Origin: JANMQK01 sp031370485
GTDB taxonomy: Bacteria; Acidobacteriota; Polarisedimenticolia; Gp22-AA2
Length of the DNA stretch: 29,875 nucleotides
Assembly: GCA_031370485.1 (NCBI GenBank)
Contig: JANMQK010000142.1
Location: forward strand, 1 to 29,875
Direction of reading: 5' to 3'
The notes under the pieces are model-generated. The model was not told the origin of the DNA. It saw only the letters and a list, made by a program, of their open reading frames with translations, and did not search any database. The first letter of the stretch is position 1. The number at the start of each line of letters is the position of its first letter. A program made the position numbers and the translations under genes. This document shows positions 7,587 through 15,529 of this stretch, piece after piece.

Positions 7587-10500
7587 TCAGAACTCCCACC
7601 GCGCCGCCAGCCTCCAGGACCTCGGGGTCTGGAAGGCGATCGGCTTCTTGAAATCGGGGTCGGTGACGCCGGCGGTCAGCTCGATGTTGTCGTCGAACGC
7701 CGTCGCCCGCCGCGTTCCCGGGACGTTGAACACGTCGAGCATCAGCCGCAGCATCGCCTTGCCGGTCTGGATCGGGTAATCGGCGTGCAGGTCGAAGGTG
7801 TAGATGTCCGGCGTCCGGCCGAGGTTGCCGCGCTTGACGGGAGTGTAGGAGTAGAGAAACACCGTCTGGATGACGTTGCCGGGGTCCGACAGCGCGTCCG
7901 GCAGGCTGGCGGTCGTCGCGAGGCACGGGTCGGTCGTCGCGCCGGACGGGCAGTTGGGGCTTCCGAGATCCGCCCAGTAGGCGTAGACCGGATCGATCCC
8001 GGGGATTTCCCCCGAGTTCTGGTAGGAGGGGTGCGCCAGGAGCGAGGTCCGCGGCACGCCCGAGGCCCAGGTCAGGTTCGCTCCCACCCGCAGCTTGAAC
8101 GGAAACAGGTAGGACGGGTAGATGTGCAGGACGTTCCGCACGTCCGACGGAAGCGGACCCTTGATGAACTGGCCCGCCATCAGCGGCGAGTTCGGGAAGT
8201 CGTAAAGCGACGTGATGTTCGGGTCGCTCTGCCCGTTGTCGTTCCTGAAGAGTCCCTCGTAGTTGCCGGTGAGCCGCGACAGTCGATAGTTGGCGTTCAA
8301 GGACCAGCGGTTCGAGAACCTCTTCGTATAGACCAGCTCGAGCGCCTTGTAGTCGCGCTCCGGTTTCGGGAAGTCGGTGCCGACCTGCAGCCCCGGCGGA
8401 ATGGCGCGGGTCCCGGGGTTCGCCAGGAAGTAGGTGCCGAACACGCGCGCCGGGAAGGTCGGGCTGTTCGGCTGGCCCGCGCTGCCGCCGAACGGGTCGT
8501 AGGGGTAGCCGTAGGCGGTCCCGTAATAGAAGTTCTGGATCGCCTCGACCGAGTTCACCTGGGTGTCCTCGAGGACCCGCCCCTGGGTCCTGAAGATCGC
8601 CCGCACTTCGAAGGCTGAGGAAGGCGTGATCTCGAAGGCGTAGCCTCCCGAGATTTCGTCCTCGTACGGAAGTTTCACCCCGCCCACCACCGCCGTCTGG
8701 TCGACCCCCTGGGTGAACACCGGGGCCGACGTGGCGCAGTCCACGGAGGTGGGGACCCCCGTGGTGTCGACGCACTGCGGCGAGGATCCCGAGGTCCTCG
8801 GGTCCGTCAGGTCCCGGCGGGTGAACTCCTGGCGGCTGATGCCGACCTCGTTGCTGAAGGCGCGCACCGCCAGATCGCTCGGCACCCTCTCGTAATAGCG
8901 GCCGTAGTTCACGTAGAGGCGGCTCTTTCCGTTGCCTTGCACGTCCCAGGAGAGGCCGATCCGCGGCGCGAGGTTCCCGGCGAAGTTGTAGCTGTCGGGG
9001 CGGTACGCTGACGTTCCGGCGGTGAAAATGCGGGTCGGGATGAAGACGCCGGGGGAGATCTGGTCCTCCACGGCCTGCGTCCCGAATCCCAGATCGAAGC
9101 TCCCCGCCCCGTTGATCTTCTCCTCCGTGTACCGCGCGCCCAGTTTGAGGGTCAGCCGCGGCAGGATGGTCCAGGTGTCCTGGATGAAGAAGTTGAGCTC
9201 CTCGGCCTTCGAGAACGGGAGCTCGGGACCCAGGCGGGCCCGGGTCACGCGGAAGCGGTTGGCGCTGTCGAAAGCCTCCGCCGGGTCGCCGACCCCGTTG
9301 CGGATGTTGACCAGGGCGCCGCTCCGGCTCGGGACGGCGATGAAGTCCTGGATTCCGTCCGGTCCGGGCACGCCTGTCGCGTTGTCGACTTCATCCACGG
9401 TCTCGACGGTCTGGGTCATCGGGTCGTAGTAGCTGACCGGCAGCTGGACGTTGAAGGAGGGCCCCGTGTAGGTGGCGTTCTCACGGTACTCGATGTCGTC
9501 GTACTGCACGCCGTACTTCAGCTCGTGTTTGCCGGCGATGCTCGTCAGCTTGACCTGGTACTGCGTGTTCTTGTCATCCTGCTGCGTAATGAACCCGACC
9601 CCGCCCTGCCTCGATATCACCGGGGAAGGTGTGAACGGCTCCTGGACGCTGGTGTTCGGGTCGGTGTAGAAGGAGGCGCCGCGGCGAAACTCGAGGTTGT
9701 TCCTCAAATCCACGTAGTTGTACTCGTTCCGGGCCGACGTCTCGCGGAACTTGCCGAAGTGCCGCCCCACCTGGGCCTCCATGAAGAACCGGGGGCCGAA
9801 GACGGCGTTCCACTTGATCGTGGCGTTGTTCGACCCGAACGATATACGGCTCTCGCCGCCGCCCGTCGCGAAGTCACCGTAAAGCGGCGCGTTGTCGCGC
9901 TGCGGCCCGCGCTCCCCCCGGGCCGGGTCGCCGAAAAGGGTCAGCTCGAGCTGCTGCCTGTCGGATACCCGCCAGTTCAGCTTGACGGCGTAGTTGTTCG
10001 CCTCGCGCCGTCTCTCGAGGTCGCGACCGGCGGAGGGAAAGGCGCGCGCGTCGGCGACCGGGAAGCCCGCGGGGTCGGTCCCGAAGATCGTGTCGGCCGG
10101 ATCGAAGCTGGTGAACGCCTGCGCCGCGCCGAAGGCGGGGTTGCCGAGAGACTGCGCCCGGTTGAAATCGGTCGTGATCACCGGGTTGTAGGCGATGAAA
10201 TAGAAGATCTTGTCCTTCTTGATCGGCCCCCCGACCGAGAACGCGAAGTCGTTGGTGACGGTGTCCACCCGGTTTGCCGCGCCGCTGTCCAGCTCGACGA
10301 GCCGCGCGGGGCCCCACAGCCCTGTCGGGCTCGAGTACCAGGCGACGCTTCCCTTGAAGTCGTTGGTGCCCGACTTGACGATGGTGTTGATGATGCCGCC
10401 GAGGGCCTGGCCGTACTCCGCCTCGAATCCGCCGGTCTTGATCTGCACCTCGTCGAGAAACTCGCTCGTGACCCCGGTGCCGAGCGATCCGTACACGATG

Positions 10501-11114
10501 TTGTAGGCCCCGATGCCGCCGAAGCCGGTGTTCGTGATGTTGACCCCGTCGATCAGGTAGGCGTTCTCGAGGCCGGAGGCGCCGCCGATCGCGTAGTTCC
10601 CCTGCCCGGTCCCGAGACCGCTGACGACCCCGGCCGCCACCGCGTAGGTGTCGGTGAACGACCGTCCGAGCGGGACCGAGTTGGCGAAATCCTCGTACTT
10701 GATGTTCGTCCCGGTGGAGGTCGACTGGACCTCGACGAGGGGCGCCGCGCCGGTCACGGTGACCTTCTCGACCTTGCCCGGCTCGAGGGTGAAGTTGATG
10801 GCGGTCCTCTGGTTCAGGCCGACGACGACGTCGTTCTGGACGACGGTGTTGAAACCGCCCGCCGCCTCGGCTCTAAGGTTGTATTTGCCGGGCTTCAGGA
10901 AGGGGAGGATGTAATTGCCGCCGTTGTCGGTTTCGGTCGTGCGCGTGCCGAACTCGGAGGTGGCGATGATCGCGGCCTTCGCAATCGGCCGCCCGGTGGG
11001 GTCGGACACCTTGCCGGCGATGGCGCCGGAGGTTGATTCCTGGGCCATGGCGTTCAGGCCCATCCAGGCGCTGAGGACGACAAAGAGGACGGACTTGATC
11101 CAGGGGTTCTTCAT
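7587..11114 (-). CDS. TonB-dependent outer-membrane receptor, Oar-like, with carboxypeptidase-regulatory domain
   Basis: This 1175-aa protein has a signal peptide ending near NAMAQ (residue about 23). A carboxypeptidase-regulatory (Ig-like) domain follows (GAIAGKVSDPTGRPIAKA through KPGKYNLRAEAAGF-like strands, to about 110). Next is a plug domain (about 115-260, including GLENAYLIDGVNITN and EFLDEVQIKTGGFEAEYG), then a large beta-barrel that ends in aromatic WRLAARWEF, the usual C-terminal signal for BAM assembly. Architecture and length are those of the Oar-like receptors common in Acidobacteriota. The substrate is unknown; it is probably a large nutrient taken up with TonB/ExbBD energy. 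The ATG at 11114 has GGGAGGG 6 nt upstream; an earlier start would add 41 residues in front of the signal peptide. The SusD-like partner seen in Bacteroidota is absent. Confidence 0.92.
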   Translation of the reverse strand: MKNPWIKSVLFVVLSAWMGLNAMAQESTSGAIAGKVSDPTGRPIAKAAIIATSEFGTRTTETDNGGNYILPFLKPGKYNLRAEAAGGFNTVVQNDVVVGLNQRTAINFTLEPGKVEKVTVTGAAPLVEVQSTSTGTNIKYEDFANSVPLGRSFTDTYAVAAGVVSGLGTGQGNYAIGGASGLENAYLIDGVNITNTGFGGIGAYNIVYGSLGTGVTSEFLDEVQIKTGGFEAEYGQALGGIINTIVKSGTNDFKGSVAWYSSPTGLWGPARLVELDSGAANRVDTVTNDFAFSVGGPIKKDKIFYFIAYNPVITTDFNRAQSLGNPAFGAAQAFTSFDPADTIFGTDPAGFPVADARAFPSAGRDLERRREANNYAVKLNWRVSDRQQLELTLFGDPARGERGPQRDNAPLYGDFATGGGESRISFGSNNATIKWNAVFGPRFFMEAQVGRHFGKFRETSARNEYNYVDLRNNLEFRRGASFYTDPNTSVQEPFTPSPVISRQGGVGFITQQDDKNTQYQVKLTSIAGKHELKYGVQYDDIEYRENATYTGPSFNVQLPVSYYDPMTQTVETVDEVDNATGVPGPDGIQDFIAVPSRSGALVNIRNGVGDPAEAFDSANRFRVTRARLGPELPFSKAEELNFFIQDTWTILPRLTLKLGARYTEEKINGAGSFDLGFGTQAVEDQISPGVFIPTRIFTAGTSAYRPDSYNFAGNLAPRIGLSWDVQGNGKSRLYVNYGRYYERVPSDLAVRAFSNEVGISRQEFTRRDLTDPRTSGSSPQCVDTTGVPTSVDCATSAPVFTQGVDQTAVVGGVKLPYEDEISGGYAFEITPSSAFEVRAIFRTQGRVLEDTQVNSVEAIQNFYYGTAYGYPYDPFGGSAGQPNSPTFPARVFGTYFLANPGTRAIPPGLQVGTDFPKPERDYKALELVYTKRFSNRWSLNANYRLSRLTGNYEGLFRNDNGQSDPNITSLYDFPNSPLMAGQFIKGPLPSDVRNVLHIYPSYLFPFKLRVGANLTWASGVPRTSLLAHPSYQNSGEIPGIDPVYAYWADLGSPNCPSGATTDPCLATTASLPDALSDPGNVIQTVFLYSYTPVKRGNLGRTPDIYTFDLHADYPIQTGKAMLRLMLDVFNVPGTRRATAFDDNIELTAGVTDPDFKKPIAFQTPRSWRLAARWEF

Positions 11115-11184
11115 GGCGGACCCTCCCGTCTGTGAATGCTGCGGCGAGGTCGCATTCGACGGCTTCGAGCGCCTAAGGAGAGCG

Positions 11185-11206
11185 TTCCAAGCCGCACGTC
11201 TTGGAA
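11185..11206. promoter_or_regulatory. Perfect dyad upstream of the receptor gene, possible operator
   Basis: TTCCAAG (11185-11191) and CTTGGAA (11200-11206) form a perfect 7-bp inverted repeat with an 8-nt centre, 71-92 bp before the receptor start. The 22-bp size and position suit a dimeric repressor, but a transcript hairpin in the leader is equally possible. Confidence 0.35.
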
Positions 11207-11214
11207 GGATGATA

Positions 11215-11232
11215 CGCCGGAATGGGCCGGCG
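11215..11232. other. GC-rich hairpin in the receptor upstream gap
   Basis: CGCCGG and CCGGCG form a 6-bp stem around AATGGG, after the end of the FG-GAP gene on the minus strand. There is no T tract, so it is not a standard terminator. Nothing else is apparent in the 186-bp gap apart from the dyad next to it. Confidence 0.3.
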
Positions 11233-11300
11233 CGCACGCGGATTGATCGGCGCGTCGTCCGCGCCGCGGTGTCAGATCAGCGCCGGGGAGGCCTCAAAGC

Positions 11301-14300
11301 TCAGGGGCAGGGGGGGATGCCGATGTCTCTCGGGCTGGTGCCGTAGGTGCCGATGCCGCAGGAGTTCCGCCCCCGGACCAGATACCAGTAACCGGTGCCG
11401 GCCGCCGGGTTGGGCCGGGTGTCCTGGTAGGTCGTGCCGCCGCCGCTATGCAGGCAGGCGGCGCCGGTGAACCCCGGTGGGCCGCCGCCCCCCGGCACCG
11501 TCCCCGAGACCAGGTCGTAGGTCGTTCCGGGGCCGACCAGGGCCCCCTGCCCCGTCCAGGACAGGCCGGTCGGGGGCCCGGCGCTGACAGCGATGACGCT
11601 CACCTCGACCGGGGCGTACCAGACAGCGGGGTCGGCATCGTTGCAATCGTCCCCGCCGCAGGAGGAGGGGGCGTGCCCGTCGCCGTCCGCATCCCCCGGC
11701 TGCGCCCCCGCCTGGCAAACCCCGGCGGCGCAAAAATCGCCGCCCGTGCAGGCGTTGCCATCATCGCAGGCCGTCCCGTCGGGGGCGAGGCTCGGATTGC
11801 CCAGGAGTATCGTCACGGCGTCCTGGAAGAAGCCCGCAACCGCGAGATCGGGCTTGCCGTCGAGATTGAAATCGCCCGTGGCGCTGGAGTACGGGGTCGA
11901 CGCCACGCCGAAGATCGAACCAGGCGGCCGGCCGAACCGCCCGGTGTTGTCACCGATCACGATCCGCACAGTGTCGTTTCCGGAGGCGACCACGGCGAGG
12001 TCGGGCCGGCCGTCGAGGTTGAAGTCCGCGACCGCGATGGAGGCGGGAGCCGGTCCCGCCGGAACAGGCAGGCCCGGCGCCGGCGCGAACCCTCCCGAAC
12101 CGTTCCCCAGCAGGATCGACACGGTGTCGGACTGGTTGTTCACTACCGCCAGGTCACGGCCCCCGCCGCCGCCGAGATCGGCGATCGCGACCGCGACCGG
12201 CCCCGATCCCGCAGCCACCGGGGACCCCGCCGCCTGGGTGAACCCGCCGGCGCCGTTGCCAAGCAGGATCGTCACGTTGTTGGACTGGTTATTGGCGACC
12301 GCCAGGTCCGGCATGCCATCGCCGTTGAGAAGCCCCGCGGCGACGGACATCGGACCCGAGCCCGCGCCGACGGGGGACCCCGCGGCCTGGGTGAACCCGC
12401 CGGCCCCGTTGCCGAGCAGGATCGTCACGTTGTTGGACAGGTTGTCGGCCACGGCGATGTCGGGCTTCAGGTCGAGGTTGAAGTCGGCCACCGCTACGGA
12501 AATCGGCCCCGGCCCCGTGCCGATGGGCGAGCCGCCCGGCTGGGTGAACCCGCCGGCGCCGTTCCCGAGCAGAATGGTCACGTCACCGGAGCCGTTTCCC
12601 GCGACGGCCAGATCGGAACGGCCGTCCCCGTTGAAGTCCCCCACGGCGATGGCGGCCGGGCCCAGACCCGCGGCAACCGGCGATCCTGCGGGCTGCGCGA
12701 ATCCGCCCGAGCCGTTTCCCAGCAGGATTGTCACATCGTTCGAGAAATAGTCCGCCACGGCGAGATCGGGCCGGCCGTCCCCGTTGAACTCACCCGCCGC
12801 GACGAAATAGGGACCCGACCCGGATCCGGCCGGAGAGCCCGGAGCAGGTACCAGCGTCACCGGCGAGGCGCAGACCCCCGTCTGGCACGCGTCGCCGGAC
12901 GTGCAGGCGTCCCCGTCGAAGCAGGCGCTGTCGTCCGGCCTGACCGCGGCATCAGAGCAGAGTCCCGTCGACGGGGCACAGACTCCCGGGTCGATGCAGG
13001 GCCCTCCCGGATCGCACTGGACCGGGTCGGATCCCACGCAGGCGCCCGCCTGGCAGGTGTCGGTGAGCGTGCAGGCGTTCCCGTCGTTGCAGGACGCTCC
13101 ATTGGCGATCACCGTGACCGCGGTCATCCCGGTGTTCGACGCGCAGCCGCCCGCCGTGTAGGTCACGCTGTAGGTGCCGGAGACCGCGGCCGTGACGTTC
13201 GGTATCGACGGGTTCTGCGCGCTCGAGGTGAAGCCGTTGGGTCCGGTCCAGCTGTAGGTCGCTCCGGGGAAGGAGGAGGCCGTGAGCTGCAGGGTCCCTC
13301 CCGCGCAGAGGGGATTCGTGCTCGAAACGGCGGGCGCCGGGAAGGGGCCGATCGACAGGACCCCCGGCCCGATCGACGACTGCCCATCGGGGTTCGTCAC
13401 CGTGACGTTTTTCGGACCCGCCGTCGCCCCGACCGTTGAGAGGTTCAATGTGACATGCGTCGGGTCGGTGAAGGTGACCCCCGCCACCCCCACCCCGCCC
13501 GTGACCGAGGCGGAGATATGCCCGGAGAAACCGGGCCCGCCGGTGTCCGGTCCCGGGTCGAAGAACTCCGAGCCGGCGGATGACGAGCCGGTGACCGCCA
13601 CGCTGATCGAGGAGAGACCGGCGCAGACGCTCGACGGCGTGATGCTCGCGGGTGTCGCCGGGGGAGGCGCTTTCAGCTGGAGGACCTGGACTCCCCAGGA
13701 GTTGGTTGCATCGCACCACTCCTGGAAGGTCCAGATGGTCATGTCGTCGGCGGGATCGACCACCGTCTGCGAGTAATCGCCCCAGCGCTGACCGTCCTGC
13801 GCCTGCGCGTTGTAAGCCGTCGTGCTGACCTTCGCGAGGGTCGCGCCCCGCGTGGATCCCAGGGGGTCGGTCCTGAGGCGCCCCGCCGCAGCCACGCCGG
13901 CGTAGTCGTTGCTGCTCGCGTAGCTGCTCCCGAGCGCCATGTGCCCCTGGCCGCTGGCGGCGACGCTGTCGATCCAATAGCCGCGCGGTCCGCTGGTCGC
14001 GGGATCGAAGAGCGTCCCGGACTGCCTGAGGTCGGGGATCGTCTCCAGGTCGGTAATCTCGTACCAGCGCGATCCGTTCCGGCCGCCCCCGAGGACTCCG
14101 AGCCCGTTGAAGTTCACCTCGACGGCGTGCGCCGTCCAGAGTGTCGAGAGGCCGGAGATCTTGTTCTTGCGGATGGCCGCGGCGAACAGACGATCGTCGA
14201 GCGTGTCGAGCCTCCGGTTCGCCGCCGACCCCAGGACGACCTGCCGGATCGGGTAGCTCGTCGTGGGGACGGAGATGTCGAGGACGCCGGAGATGGCCGG

Positions 14301-15401
14301 AGTCCCTCCGGGGTTCGTCACCCGGCGTATGTCGATCTGGCCGAAGAACTCGTTGTCGACGCCGACGAAGTACCCTTCGGTCGCCTGCGGATCGTCGTTG
14401 TTCACCCCGCGCGGGGAGAGGAGGCCCACTCCGGTCGGGGTCCCGATCTGGCGGAAGGGGGTGACCGCGAGACTGCCACCGAGGAGAGCGGCCTTGTTGA
14501 CGACGTACCCGGTCGACCCGAGAAAGACGGTCTTGGCCGCGTTGAAGACGTTCACCCCGATGTACAGGGCGAACCGGTCCACACCCAGGCCGTCGTAGTC
14601 CGCGAACCCGCCGGTGTCGCTGTTGGGGGTGGGGCCCGCGAGATCATGCTGGAACTGGAAAAAAGTGAAGCTTGAGGTGTCGGTGATCGCCCCTCCGGAG
14701 CTGACCGCGATCAGGATCCTGTTGGGAACGGCGGTCGTGATCCCGGTGACGAGCCAGCGGCCCGACAACCGGTCGTAGCGCACCTGGGGGTCGGTGACGC
14801 CGGCCCCGTTGCGGACCGACGCGAAGAAGGTCAGGTCGGTGACGTTGAGGCCGCCGACAACACCTGTCTTGTCGAAGACCTTGATCCGCCCGTTGGACAT
14901 CGCCAGGATCTGCGTGGGGCCTACATCTCCCATGGTGTCCGGGGGGACGAAGGTTGATTCGGAAGGGGACAGCAGCGAGATGGCCTTGAAGTTCGTCCCG
15001 ACCGTTTGAGGAAGAAGCGGCGACAGGCCGCCGCTGATATCCGGCACCCGGCCGGAATCATCCGTGCGCCGCTCCGCGGCACTCCAGCGCGACACCGACG
15101 GCGACGACGGGTTCTGCCGCTTGTGCGGGGGGGGCCGCAGGAAAGGCTTCCTGACCTGGAGCGGCAAGGGGACCGTTGGTGCCCGGGCCTCGCGCTCCCT
15201 GAGATCAATGACCATCTCGGTGACGCCCGGCTCCCCCACCCAGATGACCCCGACCCTCTCCACCGCGTCGCCCGGCGCGGCCCGGTTCAGGCGGGTCCCC
15301 CCGGTCATGAAGACCAGGCAGACCACCAGCACGGCCAAGGCGCGCAAAAACGCGCGACTCCTTCGGCCTTGCCCGGCCTGGAATTCCGGGCCCCCGCTCA
15401 C
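11301..15401 (-). CDS. Very large secreted FG-GAP/VCBS repeat protein with Cys-rich modules
   Basis: This 1366-aa protein starts with an Arg-rich n-region and a hydrophobic signal (FLRALAVLVVCLVFMTGG). A beta-propeller-like region of about 500 residues (VPPDTMGDVGPTQ, DPQVRYDRLSGRW) and IPT/Ig-like domains (CAGGTLQLTASSFPGATYSW) follow. It then has Cys-rich CNDGNACT-x-x-D-x-C modules, seven FG-GAP repeats of 51 residues (GDFNGDGRSDLAVA, then TILLGNGSGGF), a third Cys-rich module with DADGDGH, and a C-terminal module with YWYLVRGRNSCGIGTYG. That last module recurs at the ends of secreted acidobacterial proteins. It is probably a cell-surface or exported adhesion or matrix protein; no enzymatic motif is seen. 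GTG at 15401 is chosen because the ATG at 15452 lies inside the -10 region and has no ribosome-binding site, while GGAGGGAG precedes the GTG. Confidence 0.8.
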   Translation of the reverse strand: MSGGPEFQAGQGRRSRAFLRALAVLVVCLVFMTGGTRLNRAAPGDAVERVGVIWVGEPGVTEMVIDLREREARAPTVPLPLQVRKPFLRPPPHKRQNPSSPSVSRWSAAERRTDDSGRVPDISGGLSPLLPQTVGTNFKAISLLSPSESTFVPPDTMGDVGPTQILAMSNGRIKVFDKTGVVGGLNVTDLTFFASVRNGAGVTDPQVRYDRLSGRWLVTGITTAVPNRILIAVSSGGAITDTSSFTFFQFQHDLAGPTPNSDTGGFADYDGLGVDRFALYIGVNVFNAAKTVFLGSTGYVVNKAALLGGSLAVTPFRQIGTPTGVGLLSPRGVNNDDPQATEGYFVGVDNEFFGQIDIRRVTNPGGTPAISGVLDISVPTTSYPIRQVVLGSAANRRLDTLDDRLFAAAIRKNKISGLSTLWTAHAVEVNFNGLGVLGGGRNGSRWYEITDLETIPDLRQSGTLFDPATSGPRGYWIDSVAASGQGHMALGSSYASSNDYAGVAAAGRLRTDPLGSTRGATLAKVSTTAYNAQAQDGQRWGDYSQTVVDPADDMTIWTFQEWCDATNSWGVQVLQLKAPPPATPASITPSSVCAGLSSISVAVTGSSSAGSEFFDPGPDTGGPGFSGHISASVTGGVGVAGVTFTDPTHVTLNLSTVGATAGPKNVTVTNPDGQSSIGPGVLSIGPFPAPAVSSTNPLCAGGTLQLTASSFPGATYSWTGPNGFTSSAQNPSIPNVTAAVSGTYSVTYTAGGCASNTGMTAVTVIANGASCNDGNACTLTDTCQAGACVGSDPVQCDPGGPCIDPGVCAPSTGLCSDAAVRPDDSACFDGDACTSGDACQTGVCASPVTLVPAPGSPAGSGSGPYFVAAGEFNGDGRPDLAVADYFSNDVTILLGNGSGGFAQPAGSPVAAGLGPAAIAVGDFNGDGRSDLAVAGNGSGDVTILLGNGAGGFTQPGGSPIGTGPGPISVAVADFNLDLKPDIAVADNLSNNVTILLGNGAGGFTQAAGSPVGAGSGPMSVAAGLLNGDGMPDLAVANNQSNNVTILLGNGAGGFTQAAGSPVAAGSGPVAVAIADLGGGGGRDLAVVNNQSDTVSILLGNGSGGFAPAPGLPVPAGPAPASIAVADFNLDGRPDLAVVASGNDTVRIVIGDNTGRFGRPPGSIFGVASTPYSSATGDFNLDGKPDLAVAGFFQDAVTILLGNPSLAPDGTACDDGNACTGGDFCAAGVCQAGAQPGDADGDGHAPSSCGGDDCNDADPAVWYAPVEVSVIAVSAGPPTGLSWTGQGALVGPGTTYDLVSGTVPGGGGPPGFTGAACLHSGGGTTYQDTRPNPAAGTGYWYLVRGRNSCGIGTYGTSPRDIGIPPCP
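11800..12830 (-). repeat. Seven tandem FG-GAP coding repeats, 153-nt period
   Basis: The segment encoding LLGNG[AS]GGF recurs every 153 nt, with AGCAGGAT-type anchors near 12721, 12567, 12414, 12262 and 12109. The central copies are nearly identical at the DNA level, which points to recent unequal recombination. The last two copies are diverged (FGRPPGSIFG, GFFQDAVTILLGN). The D-x-[ND]-x-D-G loops are those that bind calcium in integrin-type propellers. Confidence 0.8.
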
Positions 15402-15447
15402 ACGAATCCCCGCTCCCTCCAAATCAAGAAACCTCCAGGGACAGTTC

Positions 15448-15478
15448 TTCATATGGACGGCAAGTCCCGTCTTGTCAA
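15448..15478 (-). promoter_or_regulatory. Sigma-70 type promoter of the FG-GAP gene
   Basis: On the minus strand a perfect TTGACA (15478-15473) is followed after 19 nt by TATGAA (15453-15448). Transcription would start near 15441, about 40 nt before the GTG start at 15401. Confidence 0.5.
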
Positions 15479-15529
15479 GGGGATTCCGGGCTCAGGCGGC
15501 GGTTTTCCGGGGGTGTGGGACAGCCGGGC

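Noticed and set aside
9525..11036. Long plus-strand open frame of about 500 codons
   Set aside because: It is antisense to the TonB-dependent receptor, has Arg/Val/Gly-biased composition from GC-rich codon shadows and no domain; the receptor is unmistakable.
11800..12830. Tandem repeats as CRISPR or non-coding satellite
   Set aside because: The 153-nt unit keeps the reading frame and encodes FG-GAP repeats; there are no short palindromic repeats with unique spacers.
11448..13439. Long plus-strand open frame of about 660 codons
   Set aside because: It lies opposite the FG-GAP gene; the repetitive sequence merely mirrors the repeats and no start signal is present.
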